A stretch of DNA of 64,000 nt from Ditylenchus dipsaci (Eukaryota > Nematoda > Chromadorea > Rhabditida > Anguinidae). The position numbers and the translations under genes are program-made. Positions 1-13,441 of this stretch are shown one piece after another. The stretch's first letter is position 1; each line of letters opens with the position of its first letter. The stretch spans positions 434,001 to 498,000 of the forward strand of contig SADC01001217.1 of NCBI GenBank assembly GCA_004194705.1. Reading direction: 5' to 3'. The notes beneath the pieces were generated by a model that did not search any database, had not been told where the DNA came from, and worked only from the letters and a program-made list of their open reading frames with translations.

Positions 1-1655
1 ATCATTCTTAAATGAGAGATCACTAGTAAAAAAACTGTTTGGAAAATTGAACTTTCACCTTGTAACATTTTTAACGGCTCAATGAGATCTTTAAAAAAAT
101 TCTAAGTTTAAGTTGGAGTGCTATTTAAAAGGCATGAAGTTAGTGGTAGCATGGTTGGCTTAACTTGATGCATTGGGCAGAGTGGAAGTTTTTTAATGGA
201 GTGAAAAGCTGTGTTTTCCATTCAGCTTGCACTTTTATATGGAACAGCCTTTTTGACATCTTCCAAAAACATCATTATCAGACCTACCAGGCCCCACTTT
301 CAAAACAATTGCTTATAATGTAAAAGCAGTCGGATGATTAAATTGAAACACAAAAACAAGCGCTAATAAAAATGTTTTTTGTAACAGCATAGTTTTTATA
401 GCTATTTTGGGACAGGATCTTGTTTTTAATATTTTTAATAGAAAAAACACGAAAAAGGGAAAAAAAGAATTGTCATAAAAAAAAAATCCGACGCCACATA
501 GACTTCTTACCCGCTCTTCTTAACCAAACCCTCCCCTTAAAAAAACTAGTGTTATATAATCCGCCTCAGGTGCTAATAATAATTAACCATAGTGGCCAAT
601 TGTGAGGTAAATAGAATATTTTGACCGGGGCAATTTTGCTGTGCCATTAACTGTGAGGTTTAGCTCTAAAAAAATTAAAAAAGGCTATATGTTGAAATAA
701 TAAAATATTTTGCCTAATTTTGGGGTGAAATCCAACAGCTAAAACGCCCGGAACGAAATGGCACAGCCCTTTCGATCCAGGAAAAATTTCTCAGCCTCCA
801 TAGTGAAATTTTTTATTTCAAGGCGTGTTATATACCCTCTCACAGTAATTTTAAAAGTGTTTTAAACCGCCATATTAAAAAATATATATACAGAAACACT
901 TGTTAGTAATGGCCGGCCCTGAGGCTAGGCCAGAGTTTAAGTAAAAATTATTGGGGCCTGAGTAAAAATTATTAACTTTTTAAGGGCAGTGTTCAGCATA
1001 TCGCACTAGCGCCAAAAACCAAATCCAAAAAAGTCGACTCTGTTACTAAAATTTTATCCCAAAACAAGTATCAAAAATTAGTTTTAATAAGTTCTAAGCC
1101 GAAAACAAATTAAACATGCCAGCAATTAAAAAGTATCCGATGCTACTAAAAACGTCCAACACTAATCTTGCTTATAATCGTTTTCTATAATTTGTGCTAT
1201 CTTAAAACTCAAAATAGGCAGCCGTCCGAAATAAAAGTAATTATGCGCAGCAGTCCGGCCAACTTTTCACGGAAAACAACATCAAAACAAAAGCAGGAAG
1301 GAAGCTGTCTTTTGGCCAGCAGGCAATTTAGCCTGCGCCCCCAAAGCAGTGGGTAATCAAATTGTTTTTTTAAGAGCGGAAATTTGCAGCTATTATTTGG
1401 CAAACACCTTATTTACAGTTAAAGTCTGGGCTTTGGTTTATTAATTTGTAATTAATACTCACTTTGTTAATTACCAAAAAATTGTATTTTTATGAACCCT
1501 AATTTCCTGAGCAAAAAAATTATTTGCGATGGATTTCCGCTGGATCGAATGTATGAACAGTAGTGTTTAAGTGATTATTGTTATTTTTGGTGACTTTGGG
1601 ATTAGTGGATTTTGTTAGTTCTCTGCAAGACCTCTTTTGCAAGTAAAAAAAGTTA
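1..1655. other. No gene seen
   Basis: AT-rich sequence with short open frames only. No splice-linked coding pattern or element with clear ends. Confidence 0.6.
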
Positions 1656-1657
1656 TA

Positions 1658-2598
1658 CAGTCAAAACACGGTTAACCGCCATCACAGTTAACCGCCCCAA
1701 ATCTCTATATAGTATTCGGTATGTGTGGTTGGGTCGCCCTTTTTTGTGTTTAAGTTCAAATCTTTGCCATTTTTCACAATACTTTATCAGATATCTCACT
1801 GGAACCCTCAGGTAAAACATCTTAGCTATTACTATAAGTGTTCTATCTGATCCGACGAAAGTTTTCTGTGTGTAACTTTCAAAAGTAGGATAAGGTGGTA
1901 TGCGCTGGTATGCCCTTTAAATTAGAGATGGTGGATATTAGCCTGGATTCAGGGTGAATTTTCGTGTTCAAACCTAATTTTAGTACTTTTTCGCAAGCCT
2001 ATAACCGATATTTCACCGGAACCCTCAAGCACAACATATCAATTTCTCTTAGGCAGAACATGTATGATTGAAGTTGATTTTTAAAAAAAATTCCTTGCCC
2101 CCTAAATGGAGATGGTTTATTTGGTATTTCTGTGTTTGGGCCCCATTTTCGTCGTTTTTTTGCAAAACCGTGGATTTTTAGTTTTGCGTGTGTTTCGGAA
2201 AAATTCTCGAAAGGTATAAACAAGGTAGAGGCGCCGATGGTGCCTGTTGTACCCTGTTAAATTTATGTGGCTGAGGTTAGCCTAGTTAGACGCAGAACCT
2301 TAATTTTAAAAATATATGTGTTTTTGGCATTATGTTGTTGACGTATTATTTGTGGATGACTGCTGGGCAAGTCATCACTTCAATCGTAGCTCATCTCTCT
2401 GGCTACAATATGAGTGTTTACCTGCCTAAGAGAAGTGATAAAAAAAACTGTGTCAAAAGATAATGCCACATACACGATTTTGAACGAGAGAGGTGCACGT
2501 CTATTAGAGACAATACAGTATTCTCTATCATTTGACCCTCCAGTTAACCGCCACCCTAAAGCCGATCCTTTGTGTGGCGGTTAAACGAGGTTTGACTG
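1658..2598. mobile_element. TA-inserted element, ends CAGTCAAAACACGGTTAACC
   Basis: TA at 1656-1657 and 2599-2600. Left end CAGTCAAAACACGGTTAACC, right end the inverse of CAGTCAAACCTCGTTTAACC, with further GTTAACCGCC motifs near both ends. No recognised coding sequence inside. Confidence 0.6.
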
Positions 2599-3422
2599 TA
2601 TCATAAAGCAAATTATAGTCTAGCTTAGCTTTGTGATCAAAGTGCGTCGAAATAAATTTGGCAAATAGTGGGAATACGAAAAAGGAAAACAGCTTCTGAA
2701 GTTGTAACACGGCTTTTCTAAAATCTTTTTTCACCGCTTGACAATTCCTCGATTCTGATATCTGGTTCGTGCTTGTAAAACAGAGATAATAATAATAACT
2801 CAAAATTTACAATTTTATAAAATTGAATCTGATCTAGAATAAATTTTAAACAATACAAGACTATAAAATGTTTAAAAAAAATACACAAAAAGTAGATGTG
2901 TCAGCAACTAAGCCAGATATAATCTCATCACCTATCTGGTGAGATTACTAGAACAAAAACAAATTTCAATAATTGTTGGTTCACAACTATGTTTTACTGA
3001 GTGTTTATGTTTTTGAATACGAAAAAATAATATTAAGCAAAATGCAGCAGGCAATATAATTGCCTTCACCAAAAATGACAACATGTTCAGATTCTAGAAT
3101 GCCTTCAAAAGTGACAAGCAAGAAGAGAAATCGGAAATCTGGCGGCTATACTAAGAAAGCTAAGAATACTGCCTCATCAATAGAAAAATCTGGAGAAATC
3201 CGAAAATTCGCATGAAATCTGACCCGAAACTAATTTTTTAATTTTATTTTGAACATATACAGTTGTAGCAATGTTGCTAGAATTTTGTGAACCTTCTTCC
3301 AATAAGATGATTTAAAAATTACTCAATTCAAGGGTCGAAAAGTGCTTTTGGGGCAAGCGACAGGTCTATCCGGATTGTATAGTTATTTAAAGGCTGACTG
3401 GTTGATGGGTGGTTAATAGATA

Positions 3423-3638
3423 CCGTATTTCCTCTAATTGCCGCCCCCTAACTTCAAGTGGTCTAAAATTTATGTTTTGATTTTCTGTTTGAGCTGTCTA
3501 AAAAGTGCCTGCGCGGATTTTAAAATCTAACAGGCACTTTTTACACAGCTCAAACAGTAAATTTAAACAAGAGTTTTGAACCACTTGAAGTTTGAAAAAA
3601 TTGCATGCCGCCCGGGGCGGCAATCAAAGGAAAAACGG
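3423..3638. mobile_element. TA-inserted foldback MITE, ends CCGTATTTCCTCTAATTGCC
   Basis: TA at 3421-3422 and 3639-3640. Ends CCGTATTTCCTCTAATTGCC and, inverted, CCGTTTTTCCTTTGATTGCC. A long inner palindrome (CAAGTGGTCTAAAATTTATG at 3456 against its inverse near 3585). Confidence 0.65.
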
Positions 3639-5537
3639 TAACTCCCACTTCTCATCGTTTTTTCAAAGTTTTTTCAACTTGATAAAATTCTTCGGCACTT
3701 GTGCACTTGCAAGGCTTTTTTTATCAACTGTGAATGAATATAAAATGTCAAATGTGGGTAAGGAATTTTTTCGAAAACTTCATTTTAGTAAGGTAAACGT
3801 TAGAAAACAACTCTTTTTTCGTTTTTAGCCTATAAAGATTACATAGGAAAACTTAAAAACATTATTCACAGTTAAAAATAACAAGGGGCCTCACAACTGC
3901 ACAAGTGCCAGTCCTTCAAAGTTCTTCAAATAAAAAAATGGTCTAAAAAAAAGTTACACAGCTGAAAAAGGTCTATTAGGCAACAAAGTAGAATGCAAAA
4001 ACAAATCTCTTTTTACGGCTTTGTTTGATTTAAAGTCTTAAAAGAGGAAATTAATTGGATAATATGTGCTTTCAAAGTTAGATAAACAGGCTTAGAAATA
4101 AAAAAAGGACTTGGATGCAGCTCGGGCAAAGAAGACTGCAATAGTTTCTTATAAGCCTTAGCAAAACCACTAAATGGGAGGAAATTCAGAAATAGAAAAA
4201 TATCCAAAAAAAGAACAAAGCGAGTTAAGATAGGGTGCCCTAGAGCATCGTCAACATTTCTTCAAATCCAACAAAAAAGTATTTAAGCAGCAGAACTTTT
4301 AGGATGAAATTGTTATAATCTTGTAATTACTTTTTGGTCTGAAAAATTTTAATAAATTACTTTTTGTTTTTTCACCAAATCGTCTGCTGCACAAATAATT
4401 GTTCAGTTATTTTTAAATAGCTGAGATTTTTTTTGGTAAACGGTAACTAGTCACACTATTCTATTATTTTGCCAACTGTGGGTGTAAGTGAAATTTCGAA
4501 AATCTGTGAACACCAATTGACTCAGGGTGAAAAACGCAATTTTTCAGTATACGGTCGACTCCCTCTATAGCATATACTCGATCTAATAGACTTTCAATTT
4601 TTTAGAGTCGATTGGATTTGCCTTGAATAAGGTATTCCTTTCAGGACTCCCTCTGTAATGGACACCTGGTATCTAGCAATCCCTTGTAGAAGGATTCGAC
4701 TGTGTAAATTCAAAAATCTTGCTTGGTCACGTCTGCGGTTTGAGCATGGGTTTTGCACGTTTTGTAAAGTTCAGAGATACCTCTGGTATCGTATTTTTAC
4801 TAATAGAAGCTTATGGGCGTCTATTTTTCAATCCCTATAAAAAAGTCTCGAAGTTGTAAATCAAAAATGGCCTTATCTCTGAAACTTAGTCAAAAGTTAG
4901 GGGTGGGCTTCTATCAGAGAAAATACGGTATTTTTAGGACATTAGCTTAAGCTTTTAATGTAAAAAATAGAAAAAGCAAAATTTAAAAATTGAAATATAA
5001 AGACAATTCAAAAACATATTAAGCAAAAAATTACTGACAAAGAGAGTAAAAAAGGCATTTTTACAGATTATTTGCTAACATCTACAAATACACTCTAAAG
5101 CTTTTAATTATTTCCTGAAAAAATTTGCAAACGTGTTGCACTATAACAGGACACCTTAGAAAATGTTCGCAACTAAAAAATTTAATTGCTAAAAACAAAA
5201 ATGTTTTTGGCTTAGAAACTAAAAAAGTTGAGAAAATTGCATGTTTAATAAGCTTTTTAAGTTTCGAAAACTAATTGGTTCGCAAAATTATAAACATAAA
5301 AAAGCATTTAAATTCTTTTAATTAAAACAAAGCTTGGGTCAACACTTTACATTTACGATCACTTCTATGTAGAAAATATTTCTTGCGCTTAAAAATTGAG
5401 TTATTGTGGACCTGTTCTGGTTTGAGGGGGATGGGGTAGTTTACGCCCGTTTTTCACTATATATTTTTTTACTTTCTAGAACTAGTTTGGTATTCATGGT
5501 GATTTTAGTGAGCTATAGTTTGAGAGTTGGTTTAGAG

Positions 5538-5944
5538 CAGGGTTCCCAGATCTCCTTATTTATAAGGAGAACTTTTGACTAGAAAAATAAGGAGATTGCC
5601 TAAAAGCGATTTTTTTTATCACATCATGGCGCATCTTTTTATTCAAAAGGATTTAAAATTTTGAGACAAATCGTGGCAAAACACACGTTTTAAAATATTT
5701 GTTAAATGGTGTTTTTTTTAATTTACTGACATTTTAAAACGTGATTTTCGCCACGATTTGTTTCAAAATTTTAAATTTTTTTGAATAGAAAGATGCGCCA
5801 TGAAAAAATAGGTGTCTGGGTACCGGTAGGACAGAACTTTTGCTATTTTCTTTCAGAAAATGTGATGAAAAATCACTTTTAGGCAATCTCCTTATTTTTC
5901 TAGTCAAATGTTCTCCTTATAAATAAGGAGATCTGGGAACCCTG
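5538..5944. mobile_element. hAT-like foldback MITE, TSD GTTTAGAG
   Basis: 8-bp TSD GTTTAGAG at 5530-5537 and 5945-5952. Ends CAGGGTTCCCAGATCTCC and exact inverse. Most of the 407 bp is one long palindrome (arms about 170 bp), so it could form a cruciform or hairpin RNA. Confidence 0.8.
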
Positions 5945-6396
5945 GTTTAGAGTGATTTTTTGTAAGAATTGACCTCGGCTAATATTAGTATGCCATTAGT
6001 GGAAAGAACTCAAAGAAAGTCTCTTATATCGTCTTCTTTTTAAAAGATTTGTCTTTTAGGACCCGCAAATAAATATATATTTTTCAAAAGTGGTCAGCCG
6101 CGCGCTAAAAACATGTATTTTACAAGTTTTAGGTGCTAAGACGTTCGAAAAACATGATTTAGGGCAATTTACGGCCAGCGCGTAATGGTGCACTCCAGCC
6201 TTTTTTACTTCCTTCCTTCCGAAAAAGTCTAAATTTTGAAATTTCGTTTCCCTCAAAAAAAATCGAAAAGCCATGACCTAAAACGATAAATAGATGATAA
6301 AGAAATAATTATTTGTGATGTAAAGAATTTAGGAAACTTTAAGAGCAGAAACACCCAAAAAAATTTAAAATATACATCAATTAAATTGATCAATTA

Positions 6397-6482
6397 CAGT
6401 CGAACCTCCCATTAACGATCACCTCCCAATAGCGATCACCTGAGGCCGGTCCTAGGGTGATCGTTATTGGGAGGTTCGACTG
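6397..6482. mobile_element. 86-bp TA-inserted hairpin MITE, ends CAGTCGAACCTCCCA
   Basis: TA at 6395-6396 and 6483-6484. CAGTCGAACCTCCCATTAAC pairs with the inverse end; almost the whole element is stem. Confidence 0.7.
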
Positions 6483-7540
6483 TAATATATTTTATAGTGG
6501 ATAGAATAACTTTAAATTTTTCAAAAACAGTGATTTTTCTAATTTAAAATATTAGTAAAAATATGTATTTATCTTTTATAAAATCAAAATTGTGTTTTGA
6601 GCTCAAAATGTCTGACAGAATTGTGAGAAAACTTTAATTTTTAGAAGTTTAGAAGCAGCTTATAGTGATTTTTTTATATTTTTTGAAATGCTATTATTAA
6701 TCCGACTTTAAATGGAATGGCAGTAATTAACCGCTCTAAAGTGTGTTTTATCAACCTAATAGATTGAACATCAAATAAAAAAACACATAATTATTAATTT
6801 GAACAGGAAATTAAGTCTATGTTAGTTGACACAAGTCTATGTTAGTTGACATTATACACAAAAAGATGAAATGTGAGCATAATTGGTAGATTACTTTCAT
6901 ATATTTAGCTAATAGACATACAATTTGACTAGTCCAGTACTAGTACTACCTGTTGAAGTTCAAATTTGTATTGCGAAAAAGAGAAAAAATGTTAAATACC
7001 AAGACAAAGTAATAAAAAGTTTTCCTGTAAAACTAATTAAAGAGAACTTTAAGAGATGAAATTTAAAATAAATTGAAAAATTTGTTATAGCTTATGTCAT
7101 CAATTTATAAAAACATTGAATGTCAAAATGACGGCCATTTTCTGTTATTTCATATTTTATTTCATAACTGCTGTAAAAATGTCACGAATGTTTTTATAGA
7201 AAGTGATTGTTCGTTCAAAAAGTTCTTCTGTACCCTGAAAACCCTTTGTACCCTTTTTAGAGAACAATCTTTGAAATGCTCACAAAAATTGAACGAGCCT
7301 CGCATTCCGAAGTATTTCAAAAACATGTTTAATGTATGTTTTAAGAGCAATGGTTTCAAGTGTGCTTTTCGCTCACCCAAGTCTCTTTAGCCCCCATGAT
7401 ACCGAAAATCATATTTTAGATAAGATAAGGATTTTCAATTGCTAGCATGTTAGTCTTGCATTTACATAAAAAATTGTTTCAGCTTGTCATCTTATTAGTC
7501 AAACACCTTTTTTATAAGTTCTTTAAAGCAAATCAAGAAA

Positions 7541-10500
7541 ATGACCGATATGCGTGCTGACGAAACTTTTATGGCGCATTGTTTGCTGTATGAGTTTGAT
7601 CAGGGAAGTTCTGCCAGTCAAGCCTATCAAAAGCTCTATAAACTTTATGGGCATTTGACTACAAAAGAATCTAATTGCGAAAGATATTTCAAGCAATTTA
7701 AGTCTGGCAACTTCTCATTCCAAGACATATTTTTCTCTGACAGTGAAGGGGAAGATGAAGAAGACCAATATGTCATCCCAGCCAAAAAGCTACGAGTGAG
7801 TGGTGAAAGTGTAACTAAAGCACTTAAGTAAGTATTTTGTATATTTATAAGAAGCGGGCTATGCATCGAAACGAAAATTTATTTGTTACGGGCAATGAGA
7901 TCCGAAAATTTTTAAAAAAGACCCCAGTGTTCGGCTTACTCCTTTGGTAAAACCTGTGAAACTCTCAAAAGTATTTCTGGCACTGTTCTTGTTGAGACCC
8001 CCGCAAAAAACATCAAAAAAATTGCCTTGGTCTGCCCTGTTGTTTTTGTAAAAATTAAGGATTAGGTTTAGGCAAGGGTAAGCCAGCGTATGTTCAGACT
8101 GACTTAAACATGCTAAAAACTCGTGATGAGGGGTAAAGGACATAAGGCGCTCGAGCCAAAAGGCGCCCTAGGACAAAAGGCGCCCGCCCAAATGGCGCAA
8201 GGGATCGGAGGGTCTCAACAAGAACAGTGCCAGTAATTTCCATAAAATTATCTAAAAATTCCCCAATTTATATTTTTTTAGAAAATTGTACAATGCTGGT
8301 TAGTAGTTTTTGAAAAATGGGGCAAAACACATTGCCAAATTAAATTTCTCGATTTCTTAACAACGAGAAATCTGGTTTTCACGTTTTTCTATGTCTACCA
8401 TATTTGTTATCCGACGTTTATCAGCTGCGCCTGAACTCCTTGAAGACGGTAACTGAAAGTATGCTCAGATGACAATTGAAAATTTGTCTTGCTAACCCAA
8501 AAGCCAAAATTCTTCGACAAAAGTAGTTTCAATTAAAAAAAAATTGCAGGTTTTATACCGCAATTTTTTCACAAAAAATCTCAATTCCAAATCCTGAAAG
8601 AGCATCTGTCCTTCATATCAGCAAAACAATATCAATTTATTTAAATTTTTAGGATTCCACTTGATGTATTGGTAGACATTTTGAAGTTTTTGCCTCGCAA
8701 ATCACTTTCCATCTTAGAAGAAACCAATTCTCTTCTCTATGATACTTGTCGTAAACACGTCACCACACTTCATCTCATAAAAGCTAGTCTGCGTTTACAC
8801 ACACCTTTTGAGGCCGATCTTGTTTATCTCCAAACCTGGGAAAGAAAAGAGATCACTGACTTGATTCAATTCAATGCTCCTAAATTCGTTTGCTTTGAAT
8901 TTGTTGAGCTTAATCAAACTTTTGACGATGAAGACTACAATTACTGGAAACAAGCGAAAGACCACTGTAGATTTTATATATTTATTCGAAAAAATATAAA
9001 AGGACCTTTCCCCTAGCTTCTTCGTTAAAGGACCATAGACTTTCATTTTTCATACGTTTGAATGCGCGCGGGACGCTTTTTATTTTTATTTTAAAATGAA
9101 GTTACTTATATTAAAATATGTGAGGACAAACAAGTTACTTGTTATTGTAGTGGTGAAGCGCGTCATCCAGTCTAGTTTGCTGGTCGATTCGATTTCCTAT
9201 GCATACTCTACCTCTTTGATGATTTCATTATTGGTTTGCTAAAAAAACATTCCTGAATATTTTCGCAATAAAAGTAGTGTCCTGCGTGCATTCAAACGTG
9301 TGAAATTCTCATTGTCGGCGGCGACTATGGTCCTTTAAGTTTAAACAGAATTGTTTTAACGCCTGCGTCTATAAAAGCCGGGCTAAACGCCGACGTTTAA
9401 CTTTACCGGCATTAAACCGGCATTTAATAAATTCCAGGTTAAACGCCGGTGTCAAGAAGGCGTTACGATTATTTTGATTATAAAATTTTGCTAAATAACC
9501 AAGTTTGTCCGAGGATTGAGGATGGAGCATTTTCAAGTAGAACCAAAATGTCTTTGAATTTTTATAGATGATGTTCCTAACAAAAGTTTCTTTTCGAAGT
9601 TAAAGAAAGTGTTGACTGGTGCAAAAGTAACCTGGATGTTTTCCCGTTTGATGCGACAAACGAATTTTGACATGATGGCTAGGTACTTGGTCAACTGCAG
9701 CTCTATTGTGTTTAGCATAAGTCCACATGGTCGGATGATTCTCATTCTGATGTTTACATCAAAAATTGTGAACTTATCGCACAAAATAAGTGTGGCTACA
9801 ATGCAAAGACAATTCTGAAGCTGCTGGAAGGAAATTTAGAAGAGCTTTACATCAACAAAGTGGATGACTTTAATGGTTGCGAAATTGATACACTCATAGA
9901 ACAATGCAAAAAGGTATGCGATTATCTCATTAAAAATGTGATAAAAACAAGGATTCATCTAACACGGGAAGTGCCATCAATTGAATACAGTATTCGGAAC
10001 CTCGTGGCATGTTCATTACTCCCGTATTAGCCAACACTCCCCTCGACGCGTCTACAATAAGAAAATCGAGTTTGAAAAAAAGATTATATAGAGACTGCCA
10101 AGTATTTATTTACAAAATATTTGTTCGAGTAATTCAAGATATAATCTTGATTTTATCAATGCAAAAATCAATCTAAATGCCACCTTGACTATGTGCACTT
10201 CGCATGTTAGGCAGAAGCCGGGGGGGGGGGTTGCAGACTAGTTCACCTTCCCCCTGGCTATGTTCATGATTACAGTTAAAGGTAAAAAACAATTGATACC
10301 GAAAAATAAAGATAATTACCTATTTTATTGACTTAACTCACAAGCCAAACACTTTGATTTAGAATTTTGAGAGTGCCGATCAACCTAAGAAATACATTGT
10401 CATCATCAGAGCTGAAGATTGTCCTGAATATTGCATGTCATACGAACCGCCGGCTGCATTCATTGTCTCAACCATGTCACTAATGAAGAGTTGAAGCTGA

Positions 10501-10553
10501 CTGTTGAAAATCAGGGAGATTATGAGCTTAAATTAGAGCGCAAAACTGTTTGA
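7541..10553 (+). CDS. F-box protein with N-terminal Mos1-type HTH (nematode fbxa-like), 4 exons
   Basis: Predicted exons are 7541-7827, 8653-8966, 9568-9913 and 10363-10553, with GT-AG borders and matching phases. Residues about 8-57 (LLYEFDQGSSASQAYQKLYK ... ERYFKQFKSGNFS) match the helix-turn-helix domain found at the N-terminus of mariner/Mos1 transposases (HTH_48). An acidic stretch (SDSEGEDEEDQ) follows, then an F-box starting IPLDVLVDILKFLPRKSL. The C-terminal 200 residues resemble the FTH/DUF38 region of nematode F-box proteins (inference from layout, e.g. FFSKLKKVL). F-box proteins bind Skp1 and select substrates for SCF ubiquitin ligases. Frame breaks occur near 9711-9717 and 10450-10456; each is repaired by one added base, and the summed exon length becomes a multiple of three (379 aa) only with both. 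Intron 2 carries a TTAA-flanked element at 9029-9334. Sure of HTH and F-box; less so of the FTH region. Confidence 0.78.
9029..9334. mobile_element. TTAA-inserted MITE, ends AGGACCATAG, in F-box intron 2
   Basis: TTAA at 9025-9028 and 9335-9338. AGGACCATAGAC and inverse, then TTTGAATGCGCGCGGGAC (9057) against GTCCTGCGTGCATTCAAA inverted (9279). A truncated relative lies at 10941-11070 (GACCATAGACGTCGCCGACG). TTAA duplication is the piggyBac target, but the ends are not the usual piggyBac sequence. Confidence 0.65.
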
Positions 10554-10700
10554 TCAACTTCAATTTATATTTTTTTATCGAAAAGCTGTTTTTGTTAATA
10601 AAGTGTTGCTTTTGATGATCCTATTATTAAATAACAGTCTTTTCACAATCTAAAGGCGGCTGTCTTGTACATAACCGAGTTATGGGTCCAAAGATGGCTA

Positions 10701-10878
10701 CAGTCAAACCTCGTTATAAGATACACCCAGGGACCGACCCCAGCTGTATCTTATAACGAGGTGTATCTTATATAGGGGGGTAATTTGACCGGAGTTATTT
10801 AACTTGGGACCGGACCCAGGTGTATCTTATAACGAGGTGTATCTTATATTGGGTGTATCTTATAACGAGGTTCTACTG
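10701..10878. mobile_element. TA-inserted MITE, ends CAGTCAAACCTCGTTATAAG
   Basis: TA at 10699-10700 and 10879-10880. Ends CAGTCAAACCTCGTTATAAG and, inverted, CAGTAGAACCTCGTTATAAG. Internal direct repeats of TGTATCTTATAACGAGG. Confidence 0.7.
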
Positions 10879-11207
10879 TATAATATTCTTACAGGGGCAT
10901 AACAGCAAAACTTCTTCCTCTTTTGGTAGTCGACTGGTTGAAAGACCATAGACGTCGCCGACGACGAGAATTTCACACGTTTCAATGCGCGCGGGACACT
11001 TTTTTATTTGTTGCTGTTTTTGAAATGAAGTTACTTTATAATAAGTTACTTGTAAGTGAAGTGGTGAAGCGGTATATATATACTGGGGTATATATATATT
11101 TGGGGTTAGGGGGGTATGTGGGGTATATATATGCGGTATATATATATTTAAACTAGCCTATATATATATATGAAACGGAACTAGGAGTCGAACTCGAAAC
11201 CCTAAAC

Positions 11208-11455
11208 CACACTCAGTGTTTTCATAACTAACACTAACTCCTAACACTAACCTAACGTTAGGCTAACACCTAACCTTACACTAACATGCTAGAGCTAATG
11301 TAAGGCTGGTTTAAAAATCACTTTAGGTTAGTTTCAGAAGTTAGTGTAAGGTTATTTTAAAGCTAACTGTTAGCTATCTCTATATAGTATAGAGTACTAT
11401 ATAGCCTAACAATAACATAGTTAGTGTTAGTTATCAAAACACTGACCACACTGCA
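11208..11455. repeat. Inverted repeat with TAACACTAACC-rich arms
   Basis: CAGTGTTTTCATAACTAACA (11214) pairs with TGTTAGTTATCAAAACACTG (11426). The arms carry CTAACACTAACCTAACG-like sequence, which resembles degenerate telomeric repeats but is arranged as a foldback. Confidence 0.45.
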
Positions 11456-11590
11456 CTCTTTCGTAAAAGCCCAAGTGCACCCAATCCAAAGAGTATTTTT
11501 CTCTGAGCATACTATTTTTGGTTCGCCTGATTTTTCCCCTGACTGTTGCACTTGGCTGCTGTCGCACTCTCTACCTCTGGACTACCGAAT

Positions 11591-13441
11591 GGCTGTAAGT
11601 ATAGTCGGGGTCAACTTAGTTGACCCTCAACTTTTTAAAATTGACCCCTAAAGTTGACCCTGCCGTCAACTTTTCAGGCCTCAACTTAGTTGACCCTCAA
11701 CTTTTTAGGTTGACCCCAAAAAGTTGACCCCTAAAGTTGACCCCTAAAGTTGACCCGGCCTCAACTTTTTGCCCCTCAACTTTTAGTTGACCCCCAGGTT
11801 GACCCTCAACTACTTTTGACTAGAAAAGTGTTGACCCTCAACTTTTTGACTAGAAAATGAAGGTTTACCCCTCAACTTTTAGTTGACCCTCAACTTTTTT
11901 TAGCAAACTTTCGATTTTTTGTCTCCTATATTTTTGCTTAGAATTTTAAAAATTGTTGCGTAAAACAGGCTGCCCCTGGAGTAGGTACCACCTGGATAGC
12001 CTAAAAATTAAAATTTTCTTAATAAGAAAAAATAAACCATCATATCTAAATTAAAATTGTATGGAAAATCGGATTTGTCAGGACCGGATTGCGGTTTCCT
12101 CTACGCGGGTGATTTCCTCTACGCGAAGATTGCAAACTACTTAAACCACCCAAATCAATTCAAACCACATAAAAGCACCCTATGCTCAAGGACCCTGAAT
12201 TGAGTCCTCTACTCGGGACTAATTGCACCCAGAAAGATTCGAACCAGCAACCTGCACATTAACCCTGAGAATCCATGCACCAAACCAAGTGGTCGTCCAC
12301 TTGGATCAAATTTTTTTTACGTTTTCGGGTTCCAAAACATTTTTTTCTGCACTGATTCGAGCATGCTGAAGATGGTTTGACAGTGGTAAATTACGTTTTA
12401 TGAAGAAATTTCTGAGTTATTGCCAACGATTGATTTTGATAAATCAAGAATTAGCAATAACTCAAAAATTTCTCCATAAAACGTAATTTTACCACTTTCA
12501 AACCATCTTCAGCGTGCTCTAATTAGTACAAAAAAATTGTTTTGGAACCCAAAAACTTTAAAAAAAATTTTTGATCCAAGTGGACGACCACCTGGTCGGG
12601 TTGGAGCATGGATTCTTAGCGGTGATGTAAAGGTTGTTGGTACGAATCCACCTTGGTGCATACATTTTTTTCAATAATTTTAGATACTAAAAGACAAGCG
12701 TTTGATTTTTCAGGTCATTTGGGTGAATATACCCCTACTCTGGAATTACCTGTGATACCAACCCCAGGTTTGGGCTTGGGTAGGTAAAATCGAAGTTTTG
12801 GTCTTAACAAGCCCGATTCCTCACAAAATTTCAGTTTAGAAAAATGACTTTTTTATTTAAATTAATTTTATATTTTCAGGCCATCCAGGTGGTACCAGGT
12901 GGTATTGAAGTTGGGGTGTGCAAAATCGCAATTTGGACTTAACAAACCTAATTCCTCACACAATTTTAAGTTAAAAAATGGTTTATTTTTATTTTTAAGA
13001 AAATTTAATTTCTTAGACCATCCAGGTGTATATCCTGGAGGTATCTACCACTGGAAGGTACCTTACGGACTTGCATCTTACCTGATGTAACCACTCATAG
13101 ATTTCAAAAGACCCATAGAATATTTAGGACTACGTTGGCTGAATTAAATTTACTGGTTTGGCGTTTTATAAGAAAAAGTTGAATAAAAAATGATGTGAAC
13201 AACAGCTTTTGAGAAATCAACAGTAAGTTTAGAGGAGTCAACGAAGAAATTGAGGGGTCAACCTGAAAAATTAAGGGGTCAACCTAATAAGTTGAGGGTC
13301 AACTAAGTTGATCCCTAAAAAAGTTGAGGGGGGCTCAACCTAGGGGTCAACTTTTGGTTCAACATTGAGGGTCAACTTTTTAGTTGACCCTCAACTAAAA
13401 GTTGAGGGTCAACTAAGTTGACCCGAATATACTTACAGCCA
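11591..13441. mobile_element. Array-armed foldback element, GTTGACCC units
   Basis: Inverted ends GGCTGTAAGTATAGTCGGGG (about 11591) and its inverse ending at about 13441. Each arm is a tandem array of 11-13 bp units of the type AGTTGACCCTCAACTTTT (11608-11895 and, inverted, 13250-13428). The middle holds the foldback 12227-12662 and a roughly 125-bp direct repeat (12775-12895 and 12900-13030). I could not settle a TSD. Confidence 0.6.
12227..12662. repeat. Foldback repeat with CCAAGTGGTCGTCCACTTGG core
   Basis: Inverted arms: CACCCAGAAAGATTCGAACC at 12227 against the inverse ending near 12662; the palindrome CCAAGTGGTCGTCCACTTGG at 12285 and its partner GATCCAAGTGGACGACCACC at 12573; and a matching inner arm (AAATTTCTGAGTTATTGC at 12407, inverse near 12458). 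Sits inside the larger GTTGACCC-armed element. Confidence 0.6.

Noticed and set aside
11220..11300. Telomere-like CTAACACTAACC repeats
   Set aside because: Not a regular tandem array; the motifs belong to an inverted repeat (11208-11455).
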